Source: Denitratimonas tolerans
GTDB lineage: Bacteria; Pseudomonadota; Gammaproteobacteria; Xanthomonadales; Xanthomonadaceae
Assembly (NCBI RefSeq): GCF_037203605.1
Contig: NZ_JBBDHC010000003.1
Location: forward strand, 124,001 to 188,000
Direction: 5' to 3'
Length of the DNA: 64,000 nucleotides
The translations under genes were made by a program, and so were the position numbers. This document shows, in pieces, positions 36,607 to 43,405 of this stretch. The notes under the pieces are model-generated. The model ran no database searches and was not told the origin of the DNA. It was given only the letters and a program-made list of their open reading frames with translations. Each line of letters starts with the position of its first letter. The stretch's first letter is position 1.

Positions 36607-36851
36607 CAGTTGCCTCCTGGCTTGGGTGCGCAGGGATTGGGCGGCGCGGCACCCTGCTCCTTCTTCTCGGCCCGCGGCTGCGGGGCGCAGGGATTGGCGG
36701 CCCGTGGCGGCGGCGCGCAGGGATTGGCGGCGGCGCTCTTGGGTGCTTCTTCGCTGGCCGGCGGCGTGGGGTCGGCACAGCCGCCCAGGGCACCGATCGA
36801 CAGCAGTGCCGTCGACAGCGCGGCGGCCAGCGGCAGGGATTTCTTGTTCAT
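36606..36851 (-). CDS. Small NPCAP-repeat lipoprotein
   Basis: An 81-residue protein: signal peptide with lipobox LGGC (C25), then a low-complexity mature part carrying three NPCAP motifs spaced 11 and 20 residues apart (NPCAPPPRAA, NPCAPQPRAE, NPCAPKPGG). Regularly spaced Cys-Pro units in a periplasmic lipoprotein suggest metal or sulfur binding, or redox-sensitive tethering. It couples to the His-rich gene by a TGATG overlap and lies 18 nt after the second YeeE/YedE gene. I know no characterised homologue. Confidence 0.7.
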   Translation of the reverse strand: MNKKSLPLAAALSTALLSIGALGGCADPTPPASEEAPKSAAANPCAPPPRAANPCAPQPRAEKKEQGAAPPNPCAPKPGGN

Positions 36852-36869
36852 GTCGGAACTCCGCGCGCC

Positions 36870-37445
36870 TCAGTCGGCGCAAATGATCGATTCGGAAACG
36901 GGAACGCGCCGGGTGAGCCAGCCGCCGATGGCGGCGACCGCGATCAGCACCAGCAGCACCACGCCATCGGGAATGTGCAGAAGCTGCCCCAGGGTCTGCG
37001 CCTGCGGCCCGGGGGCCGCCGCCAGCAGCGGAATGAGCCCGTCGAAGAACGTCGCGAACAGCACCACGCCCAGGACGAGTCCGATGAAGAACATGACGCC
37101 ATCCAGGCGTCCCGCCGCGGCGCCGACCACCGAGGTGCCGGGGCAGTAGCCACCCACCCCCATGCCGGCACCGACCAGCACGCCACCCAGCAGCGTGGCC
37201 CACAGGAAAGTGGTCGGAACATAAAGTTCGGACCACTGCAGCACGCCCGCCAGCTGCAGCAGGTACAACCCCGATGCGGCGACCACGATGGCGGTGAACA
37301 TCACGTTGAACACCGTCCAGTCCTTCAGCCGCAGCTGGGCGGTGAGGCGGCAGCCGTTGCCCAGGCCCCCGCGCTGCAGCACAAAGCCGAACAGCGCGCC
37401 CCAGACCAGGCCCGAGAGCGGCGAATTCCATGCAAGCAGGGTCAT
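36870..37445 (-). CDS. YeeE/YedE half-transporter, subunit B
   Basis: A 191-residue membrane protein with about four or five helices. The motif GGLGNGCRLTAQ near residue 30 and GVGGYCPGTSVVGAA near residue 100 are the Cys-containing loops of the YeeE/YedE (TsuA-like) sulfur-transport family. It is half the size of TsuA, so it probably pairs with the adjacent subunit A. ATG 37445 overlaps the stop of subunit A (ATGA). Characterised relatives import thiosulfate or related sulfur species through a cysteine relay. Confidence 0.85.
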   Translation of the reverse strand: MTLLAWNSPLSGLVWGALFGFVLQRGGLGNGCRLTAQLRLKDWTVFNVMFTAIVVAASGLYLLQLAGVLQWSELYVPTTFLWATLLGGVLVGAGMGVGGYCPGTSVVGAAAGRLDGVMFFIGLVLGVVLFATFFDGLIPLLAAAPGPQAQTLGQLLHIPDGVVLLVLIAVAAIGGWLTRRVPVSESIICAD

Positions 37446-37954
37446 TTCCAGAGCCTCCGGGTAGCAAAGCCGACCAGGATGCCGGCGACAAAGAAACCGA
37501 TGAGGAAGACGAATCCGGCGGTGGCGAGCACCGCGCCGCCGGAGAGCCCCAGGCCGCTGGTGCAGCCGGCCGCGAGGCGGGCACCGAAGCCGGAGAGAAT
37601 CCCGCCGCCCAGCGCGAGCGCCATCCGAGCCGGATTGTTCATGCGCGGGGGGCCTTCGATCCGGAACCGCAGGTGCCCCGACCACCAGGCCGCCAGCAGC
37701 GCGCCCAGGCCGACGCCGATCACCTCCCACACGATCCACGCGTTCAGCGGATTGGCTCCGTCGGCCACCATCGGGCCCAGATAGTCATTGCCTGCGGTGG
37801 CCTCGGGCGCGATGGCGTTCGACGCGACCGCGGCGATCGCCGTCGGCGTCCCGGACGCGCCGAGGCCGTGCCCGGTCGCAAGAAAAGTCCCCAACAGCAC
37901 CAGGCCGAGGGCTACCCCGGCCACGTGCGCATTCCAGATCGGTCGAATCTTCAT
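37442..37954 (-). CDS. YeeE/YedE half-transporter, subunit A
   Basis: A 170-residue membrane protein, the first gene of the sox run. It has about four helices and the loop ARLAAGCTSGLGLSGGAV, where the cysteine is the conserved sulfur-relay residue of the family. I start at ATG 37954; the longer frame crosses the operator region. It is coupled to subunit B by ATGA. Together the two would form a complete YeeE/YedE-type channel across the inner membrane. Confidence 0.85.
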   Translation of the reverse strand: MKIRPIWNAHVAGVALGLVLLGTFLATGHGLGASGTPTAIAAVASNAIAPEATAGNDYLGPMVADGANPLNAWIVWEVIGVGLGALLAAWWSGHLRFRIEGPPRMNNPARMALALGGGILSGFGARLAAGCTSGLGLSGGAVLATAGFVFLIGFFVAGILVGFATRRLWK

Positions 37955-37969
37955 TGCCGCCTTTCCCCA

Positions 37970-38000
37970 TTGCGGATCAGCATACCCCGTGGGGTATAGT
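37970..38000 (+). promoter_or_regulatory. Candidate promoter for the fccB-like gene
   Basis: TTGCGG and TATAGT are separated by 19 bp, with the inverted repeat filling most of the spacer. The spacing is long for sigma-70 but usable. It would give a leader of about 245 nt before ATG 38253, in which I see no convincing gene. Confidence 0.35.
37982..37997. promoter_or_regulatory. CsoR/CstR-type operator
   Basis: ATACCCC-GT-GGGGTAT is a perfect 7-bp inverted repeat with a 2-nt centre, in the divergent region between the YeeE/YedE-sox run and the FccB-like gene. Published CsoR- and CstR-family operators have this TACCC/GGGTA form. It overlaps the -10 candidate of the plus strand and lies 28 bp before the minus-strand start codon, so a bound repressor could block both directions. 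Confidence 0.65.
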
Positions 38001-38252
38001 CGACATGCTGTATACCGTTTCGCCCGGACAGATTCACGCTGCACTGCGGCAATCAGACCGGCTTCTCGAGCCGTTCGGACTGATCGTTTCCGCACCGGCA
38101 AAAACCTCCAAAGCGAAGTGGAATACGCAAACGGGGACCACAACAATGCGCATCCAACACGGCCGTCAATTCAACCTGCAGCACGCTCCGGCCGGAGCGG
38201 ACGTCGCCTGCCCTGGAACCCACATCACTTCTTGCAGAGGGGTAAGAACGTC

Positions 38253-39629
38253 ATGAGCGAACAAAACAAGCGTCGCCAATTCCTGAAGCTCGGCGCGGGT
38301 GCGCTGGCGGCAGGGCCGGCTGCGATGGTCGTCGGCGGCAGTCTTCTGGCCGGTCCGGCGCGCGCGGCTGGCGCGGCCGAGGTGCCTGCGGTATCAACCC
38401 GCACCCTGGCGGACCTGCCCAAGGCCAACGGCCCGCGGCTGGTGATCGTCGGCGGCGGCACCTCGGGACTCACGATTGCCAAGTACGCCAAAAGGGAGTA
38501 CCCGAAGTTCGACGTGGTCCTGGTCGAAAAGCGCGACATGTATGCCTCGTGCTTCTCCAGCAACCTGCTGTACACGGGCATCATCGATCTGGAGTTCCTG
38601 GCCAACCACAGCTACCTCGATGCCGCGGCCAACAACGGCTACACCTTCTTCAACGCCACGGTCACGGGCCTGGACCGCGGCAGCAAACGGCTGGCCACCA
38701 GCGCGGGCGACATCGCCTACGACTTCCTCGTGCTGGCACCGGGGCTGGACTACGACTACGGCAAGATCGGCGTCGAGGATGTGGAAACCCGCACCCAACT
38801 GCGCCAGCGCTATCCCGGCGGTTTCACCTCGCCGACCGAGCACGTCACGCTGCGCCGCAAGATCCGGGAGTTCGAGGGCGGGCTGTTCATCCAGACCGTG
38901 CCTTCTGGCAACTACCGCTGCGCGCCGGCACCCTACGAGCGCGCCTGCATGATTGCTTCCGTGATCAGGCGCAACAAGCTCAAGGCCAAGGTGCTCGTGC
39001 TGGACGCCAATCCGGAGATCAAGACCAAGGCCGCCGGCTTCCACGCCGCTTTCGACGAGCTTTACAAGGACATCATCGAGTGGAAGCCCAGCTCGCCGGT
39101 CACCGGCGTCGACGTGGGCAAGCGCATCATCAGGACCGAGTTCGACGACTACGCCTTCGACGAGGCCGCGATCTATCCCAACGTGCGCGCCTCCACGCTC
39201 ATTGAAACCCTGGGCCTGATGGCACCCGGTTCGAAGAGCAACCAGAAAGAAGCCGACATCGACACGCGCTTCTACAACTTCATCGGCGATCCCTATGTGT
39301 ACGTGACCGGCGACTCGCGGCCCCAGCCCTATTCCAAGAGCGGCAGCACCGCCAACAGCGAAGGCCACTACATCGCCCGCCTGCTGGCGGCCCGCGCGCA
39401 GGGCAAGGAAATCGAGTGGGCCTCGCCCTCGAACCTGTGCTATTCCATGGTCAGCGCCGATCCGCAAGAGGCGATCTGGGTCACGGGCCGCTACGTCTAC
39501 GACGCGGAAAAGGACCTGATCGTGGGAGCCTCCGAGGACACCAAGGCCCACAACGACCGCACGACGGCCAACGGCCTGGCCACCCTGGAGTGGGCACGCG
39601 GCATGTACCGCGACATGTTCAAGGCCTGA
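38253..39629 (+). CDS. FccB/SoxF-type flavoprotein (sulfide dehydrogenase family)
   Basis: A 458-residue FAD-dependent oxidoreductase with a Tat signal (KRRQFLKLGAG). The FAD-binding GxGxxG region is VIVGGGTSGLT, and the two redox cysteines of flavocytochrome c sulfide dehydrogenase are present: C223 in NYRCAPAPYER and C396 in SNLCYSM. It likely oxidises sulfide or persulfide in the periplasm. No cytochrome subunit (fccA/soxE) is adjacent; the electron acceptor may be a soluble cytochrome or the next Rieske protein. GAGGGG lies upstream of ATG 38253. It diverges from the sox run. Confidence 0.9.
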   Translation: MSEQNKRRQFLKLGAGALAAGPAAMVVGGSLLAGPARAAGAAEVPAVSTRTLADLPKANGPRLVIVGGGTSGLTIAKYAKREYPKFDVVLVEKRDMYASCFSSNLLYTGIIDLEFLANHSYLDAAANNGYTFFNATVTGLDRGSKRLATSAGDIAYDFLVLAPGLDYDYGKIGVEDVETRTQLRQRYPGGFTSPTEHVTLRRKIREFEGGLFIQTVPSGNYRCAPAPYERACMIASVIRRNKLKAKVLVLDANPEIKTKAAGFHAAFDELYKDIIEWKPSSPVTGVDVGKRIIRTEFDDYAFDEAAIYPNVRASTLIETLGLMAPGSKSNQKEADIDTRFYNFIGDPYVYVTGDSRPQPYSKSGSTANSEGHYIARLLAARAQGKEIEWASPSNLCYSMVSADPQEAIWVTGRYVYDAEKDLIVGASEDTKAHNDRTTANGLATLEWARGMYRDMFKA

Positions 39630-39640
39630 CGCGGCATCCA

Positions 39641-39664
39641 GCGGGGCCGCCTTGACGGCCCCGC
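39641..39664 (+). terminator. Hairpin after the fccB-like gene
   Basis: GCGGGGCCG and CGGCCCCGC form a perfect 9-bp stem with a CCTTGA loop, 12 nt after the stop. No T-run follows, so it may attenuate or stabilise rather than fully terminate transcription before the Rieske gene. Confidence 0.45.
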
Positions 39665-39683
39665 CCTCCCGGACGGACACCCG

Positions 39684-40385
39684 ATGGATCGACGACGCTT
39701 CGTGACGCTCTGCGCCAGCACCCCCCTCCTCGCCGGACTCGCCGGGCACCGGGCTTTTGCCGGCCCGATGGTCGACTATCCGGCAGCCGAACTCGTGGAT
39801 GCGGACGGCGCACCGCTCAAGGCATCGGCGATCCCGACCGGCGAAGCGCTGATCTTCAGCTATCCGTTCCGCGCCATTCCCTGCTTCCTGATCCGTCTCA
39901 GGTCCCGGACCGAGACGGTGGACGAGCTGAGCACGATGGACGGGGAGAGCTATCGCAGCCCCGCCGGCGTCGGTCCCGATTCCAGCCTCGTCGCCTTCGT
40001 CGCGATCTGCACCCACCAGCTCAGCTACCCGACCGCGCAGGCGAGCTTCCTGAGCTATGCGTCCGACACGGGCGCGCTGGCCGACGCGCCGGGTCGCATC
40101 GTGTGCTGCGCGCACGGCAGCGTGTTCGATCCGTCGCGCGGCGCACGGCTGGTGGCCGGCCCTGCCCCGTCGCCGCTGGTGCCGGTGCGCCTCGCGCACG
40201 ATCCGGAAACCGACCGGTTGCGCGCGACCGGCAGCCTGGGTGAAGCCTTCTTCCGGCGCTTCTTCGATGCCTACAAGGGCGACCTGATCGAACGCTACGG
40301 CCCGGGCGTCTACCGCCAGCCGGTGGACGGAACCAGCGTCGCCCTTCCCCAGAGCCGCTATTCGGCGGTGGTGGCCGGCTGCTGA
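39684..40385 (+). CDS. Exported Rieske [2Fe-2S] protein
   Basis: A 233-residue protein with a twin-arginine-like start (MDRRRFVTLCAS) and a Rieske domain: CTHQLSYP and CCAHGSVFD supply the two Cys and two His cluster ligands, and an extra cysteine at each site could form the usual stabilising disulfide. It resembles the Rieske-like subunit of bc1-type complexes but is unaccompanied by cytochrome b or c1 genes. Its position 55 nt after the FccB-like gene suggests an electron-transfer partner of that flavoprotein. Confidence 0.85.
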   Translation: MDRRRFVTLCASTPLLAGLAGHRAFAGPMVDYPAAELVDADGAPLKASAIPTGEALIFSYPFRAIPCFLIRLRSRTETVDELSTMDGESYRSPAGVGPDSSLVAFVAICTHQLSYPTAQASFLSYASDTGALADAPGRIVCCAHGSVFDPSRGARLVAGPAPSPLVPVRLAHDPETDRLRATGSLGEAFFRRFFDAYKGDLIERYGPGVYRQPVDGTSVALPQSRYSAVVAGC

Positions 40386-40401
40386 GTGCCGCGTTCCCGG
40401 C

Positions 40402-41853
40402 TCAGCCGCGGAACGCCGCCAGACACATATCCAGCAGCGGGCTCCAGAACAGGCCCAGCACCAGCATCGCCAGCGCGTTGACCGAGAACACCCAGCGCAG
40501 CTGCGGGTCGGCCTGCGGCTCGATCGTGACCTCGTCGGAGGGCGCATCGAAGAACATGATCTTGACCACGCGCAGGTAGTAGAACGCGCCGATCACGGCG
40601 AACACCACGGCGGAAATCGCCAGCCACAGCAGGTCCGCGTCGATGGCCGCGCGGATCACCGCCAGCTTGGCCCAGAAGCCGAACAGCGGCGGCACGCCGG
40701 CGAGCGAGAACATCAGCAGCAGAATCATCAGCGCGAACCACGGGTGGGTACGGAACAGCCCGCGGTAGTCGCTCAGCTCCTCGGCCTCGAAGCCCTTGCG
40801 CGACATCAGGATGATGGCCGCGAACGAACCGGCTGCCATCAGGGTGTAGCAGATGGCGTAGAGCGTGGCGGCCGCATAGCCTTCCGGCGTGCCGTTGGCC
40901 AGGCCCAGGAACAGGAAGCCGACGTGCGAGATCGCCGAATAGGCCAGCATGCGCTTGAAGTTGGTCTGCATGATGGCGATCAGGTTGCCGAGCGCCAGCG
41001 ACAGGAAGGCCAGCCACGCCAGCACGATCTGCCAGTGCATGTCGATGCTGCCGGCGGCATTGTCGAAAAGGCGATAGGCCATGCCCAGCGCCGCGAGCTT
41101 GGGCGCGGCGCTGATGAACAGTGTGATCGCCGTCGGCGCGCCCTGATAGACGTCAGGCAGCCACATGTGGAACGGCGCGGCACCGAACTTGAACGCGACG
41201 CCCACGACGATGAAGACCACCCCGAACAGGAACAGCGTGCGCTGATCACCCTGCAGCACGGCGGCCGCTTCGGAGATCCGCGCAATGTCGAGCGTGCCGG
41301 TGACGCCGTAGAGCATGCTCATGCCGTACAGCAGCATGCCCGAGGCCATCGCGCCGAGCACGAAGTACTTGATCGCCGCCTCCGAAGCCAGGCGGTTGTC
41401 GCGATCGAACGCCACCAGGGCGTAGGACGACAGCGCCAGCAGTTCCAGGCCCAGGTACACCACCGTCAGGTTTCCCGCCGAAACCAGCAGCATCATGCCC
41501 AGCACCGCGAACAGGCAGAGCATGTAGAACTCGCCCTTGAACAGGTTGCGATCCTTCAGGTACGGCTTGGCGTACACGAAGGCCAGCGCGGTCATCAGGT
41601 AGATGAACAGCTTGAGCAGGTCGCCGACGGCATCGCGCTGGAAGGTGTCGGAAAAGACCCGCACCGGCAGCGGCACGCCCGGCACGCCGCGCAGGGTCAG
41701 CACCGCGGCCACCGCGAGGATCGCCAGCGCGAGGAAGTGGATGAAGCCGCGGCGCTCCTGGCTCAGGAACAGGTCGGTCAGCAGCAGGCCGCAGGTGGCG
41801 GCAAGCAGGAACAGCTCGGGCAGCATCGGCAGAAAGTCGGCGGAAGTGATCAT
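40402..41853 (-). CDS. nuoN: NADH-quinone oxidoreductase subunit N
   Basis: A 483-residue antiporter-like membrane subunit of complex I, last gene of the nuo operon, 15 nt after nuoM. The family has 14 transmembrane helices. Visible landmarks are the helix with EFYMLCLFAVLGMMLL, the conserved lysine/histidine region around AAPFHMWLPDVYQGAPT, and the NFKRMLAYSAISHVGF loop. It pumps protons in the membrane arm. Confidence 0.97.
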   Translation of the reverse strand: MITSADFLPMLPELFLLAATCGLLLTDLFLSQERRGFIHFLALAILAVAAVLTLRGVPGVPLPVRVFSDTFQRDAVGDLLKLFIYLMTALAFVYAKPYLKDRNLFKGEFYMLCLFAVLGMMLLVSAGNLTVVYLGLELLALSSYALVAFDRDNRLASEAAIKYFVLGAMASGMLLYGMSMLYGVTGTLDIARISEAAAVLQGDQRTLFLFGVVFIVVGVAFKFGAAPFHMWLPDVYQGAPTAITLFISAAPKLAALGMAYRLFDNAAGSIDMHWQIVLAWLAFLSLALGNLIAIMQTNFKRMLAYSAISHVGFLFLGLANGTPEGYAAATLYAICYTLMAAGSFAAIILMSRKGFEAEELSDYRGLFRTHPWFALMILLLMFSLAGVPPLFGFWAKLAVIRAAIDADLLWLAISAVVFAVIGAFYYLRVVKIMFFDAPSDEVTIEPQADPQLRWVFSVNALAMLVLGLFWSPLLDMCLAAFRG

Positions 41854-41868
41854 CGTCGTTTCCCTGCC

Positions 41869-43380
41869 TTACAGCTTGGTCGCGGCGATCTGCATCGCCA
41901 GTTGCGCAATCGAGGATTGCATCAGGTCGGTCAGCGGCTTGGGATACACGCCCAGCGCCAGCACGCCGGCGGCGAACAGCCCCAGAGCCAGCGTCTCGCG
42001 CGGGCTCACGTCCTTCATTTCCGCGACCGCCGGATTGGTGATCGGCCCGAACATCACGCGCTTGACCAGCCACAGCGAATAGCCGGCGGCGATGATCAGC
42101 GTCGTCGCCGCGGCCACCGCGATCCATACGTTGGATTGGAGCAGCGTCAGAATGATCATGAACTCGCCGACGAAGCCGGAGGTGCCCGGCAGACCGGAGT
42201 TGGCCATCGAGAAGAAGATCACGAAGAAGCCGAACCACGGCATGACCTGCATGACGCCGCCGTAATCCTTGATCGTGCGCGTGTGCATGCGGTCGTAGAG
42301 CACGCCGACCCAGGAGAACATGGCACCGGAAATGAAGCCGTGGCTGATCATCTGCACCATCGCGCCCTGCAGGCCGAGCTGCGCGGCATCGGGATTGCCG
42401 GCATCGCGCACCAGCCAGAGCGCCACGAAAATGCCCAGCGTCACGAAGCCCATGTGCGCGACAGACGAATAGGCCACCAGTTTCTTCATGTCGGCCTGCA
42501 CCAGCGCCACCAGGCCGACGACGATCACCGCGATCAGCGAAAGGCCGATCATCACCCCGGCATACTCGGCGCTGGCGTCGGGCAGGATCGGCAGCGAGAA
42601 ACGCAGGAAACCGTAGGCACCGATCTTCAGCATGATCGCGGCCAGGATCACCGATCCGCCGGTAGGTGCCTCGACGTGCGCATCGGGCAGCCAGGTGTGG
42701 ACCGGAAACATCGGGATCTTGATGGCGAAGGCACCGAAGAAGGCCAGGAACAGCCAGGCCTGCTCGGTCATGGTGAGCGGCTGGGCGTAGAGGTCGGCGA
42801 ACTGGAAGCTGCCGCCCTTCACGTACAGGTAGATCAGGCCGATCAGCAGGAACACCGAGCCGAAGAAGGTGTAGAGAAAGAACTTGAGCGTGGCGTACAC
42901 GCGCCGCGGCCCGCCCCAGACGCCGATGATGATGAACATCGGGATCAGCATGCCTTCGAAGAAGGCATAGAAGAGGATGGTGTCGAGCGCGCAGAACACG
43001 CCGATCATCAGCCCTTCCAGGATCAGGAAGGCGGCCATGTACTGCGCCACCCATTTGTCCACCGAGCGCCAGGCGCCGATGATCACGGGGATCGTGGTGA
43101 ACGTGGTCAGAAGGACCAGCGCCACCGAAATGCCGTCCACGCCCAGGTGGTAGCGGATGCCGTAGGCCGTGATCCACTCCACGTCCCTGACGAACTGCAT
43201 GGCCGGGCTGGCCAGGTCGAAATCGGCGTAGAGCTGCAGGCTCAAGACGAAGGTGACGAGCGCCACCGCAAGCGCGAACCAGCGCGCCGCCTCGGGCCGC
43301 TTGGAGTAGAGCAGCACCGCCGCGCCGCCGAGCATCGGCAGCCAGATCAGCGCGCTGAGGAGTGAGTCGTGGGGCAGCAT
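41869..43380 (-). CDS. nuoM: NADH-quinone oxidoreductase subunit M
   Basis: A 503-residue antiporter-like proton-pumping subunit. Landmarks are FFEGMLIPMFIIIGVWGG with the essential membrane glutamate, IKIPMFPVHTWLPDAHVEAPT, and MKKLVAYSSVAHMGFV. It lies 25 nt after nuoL. The length matches E. coli NuoM (509). Confidence 0.97.
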   Translation of the reverse strand: MLPHDSLLSALIWLPMLGGAAVLLYSKRPEAARWFALAVALVTFVLSLQLYADFDLASPAMQFVRDVEWITAYGIRYHLGVDGISVALVLLTTFTTIPVIIGAWRSVDKWVAQYMAAFLILEGLMIGVFCALDTILFYAFFEGMLIPMFIIIGVWGGPRRVYATLKFFLYTFFGSVFLLIGLIYLYVKGGSFQFADLYAQPLTMTEQAWLFLAFFGAFAIKIPMFPVHTWLPDAHVEAPTGGSVILAAIMLKIGAYGFLRFSLPILPDASAEYAGVMIGLSLIAVIVVGLVALVQADMKKLVAYSSVAHMGFVTLGIFVALWLVRDAGNPDAAQLGLQGAMVQMISHGFISGAMFSWVGVLYDRMHTRTIKDYGGVMQVMPWFGFFVIFFSMANSGLPGTSGFVGEFMIILTLLQSNVWIAVAAATTLIIAAGYSLWLVKRVMFGPITNPAVAEMKDVSPRETLALGLFAAGVLALGVYPKPLTDLMQSSIAQLAMQIAATKL

Positions 43381-43405
43381 GGGGCGTGGATCCTCGGAAT
43401 GCGTG

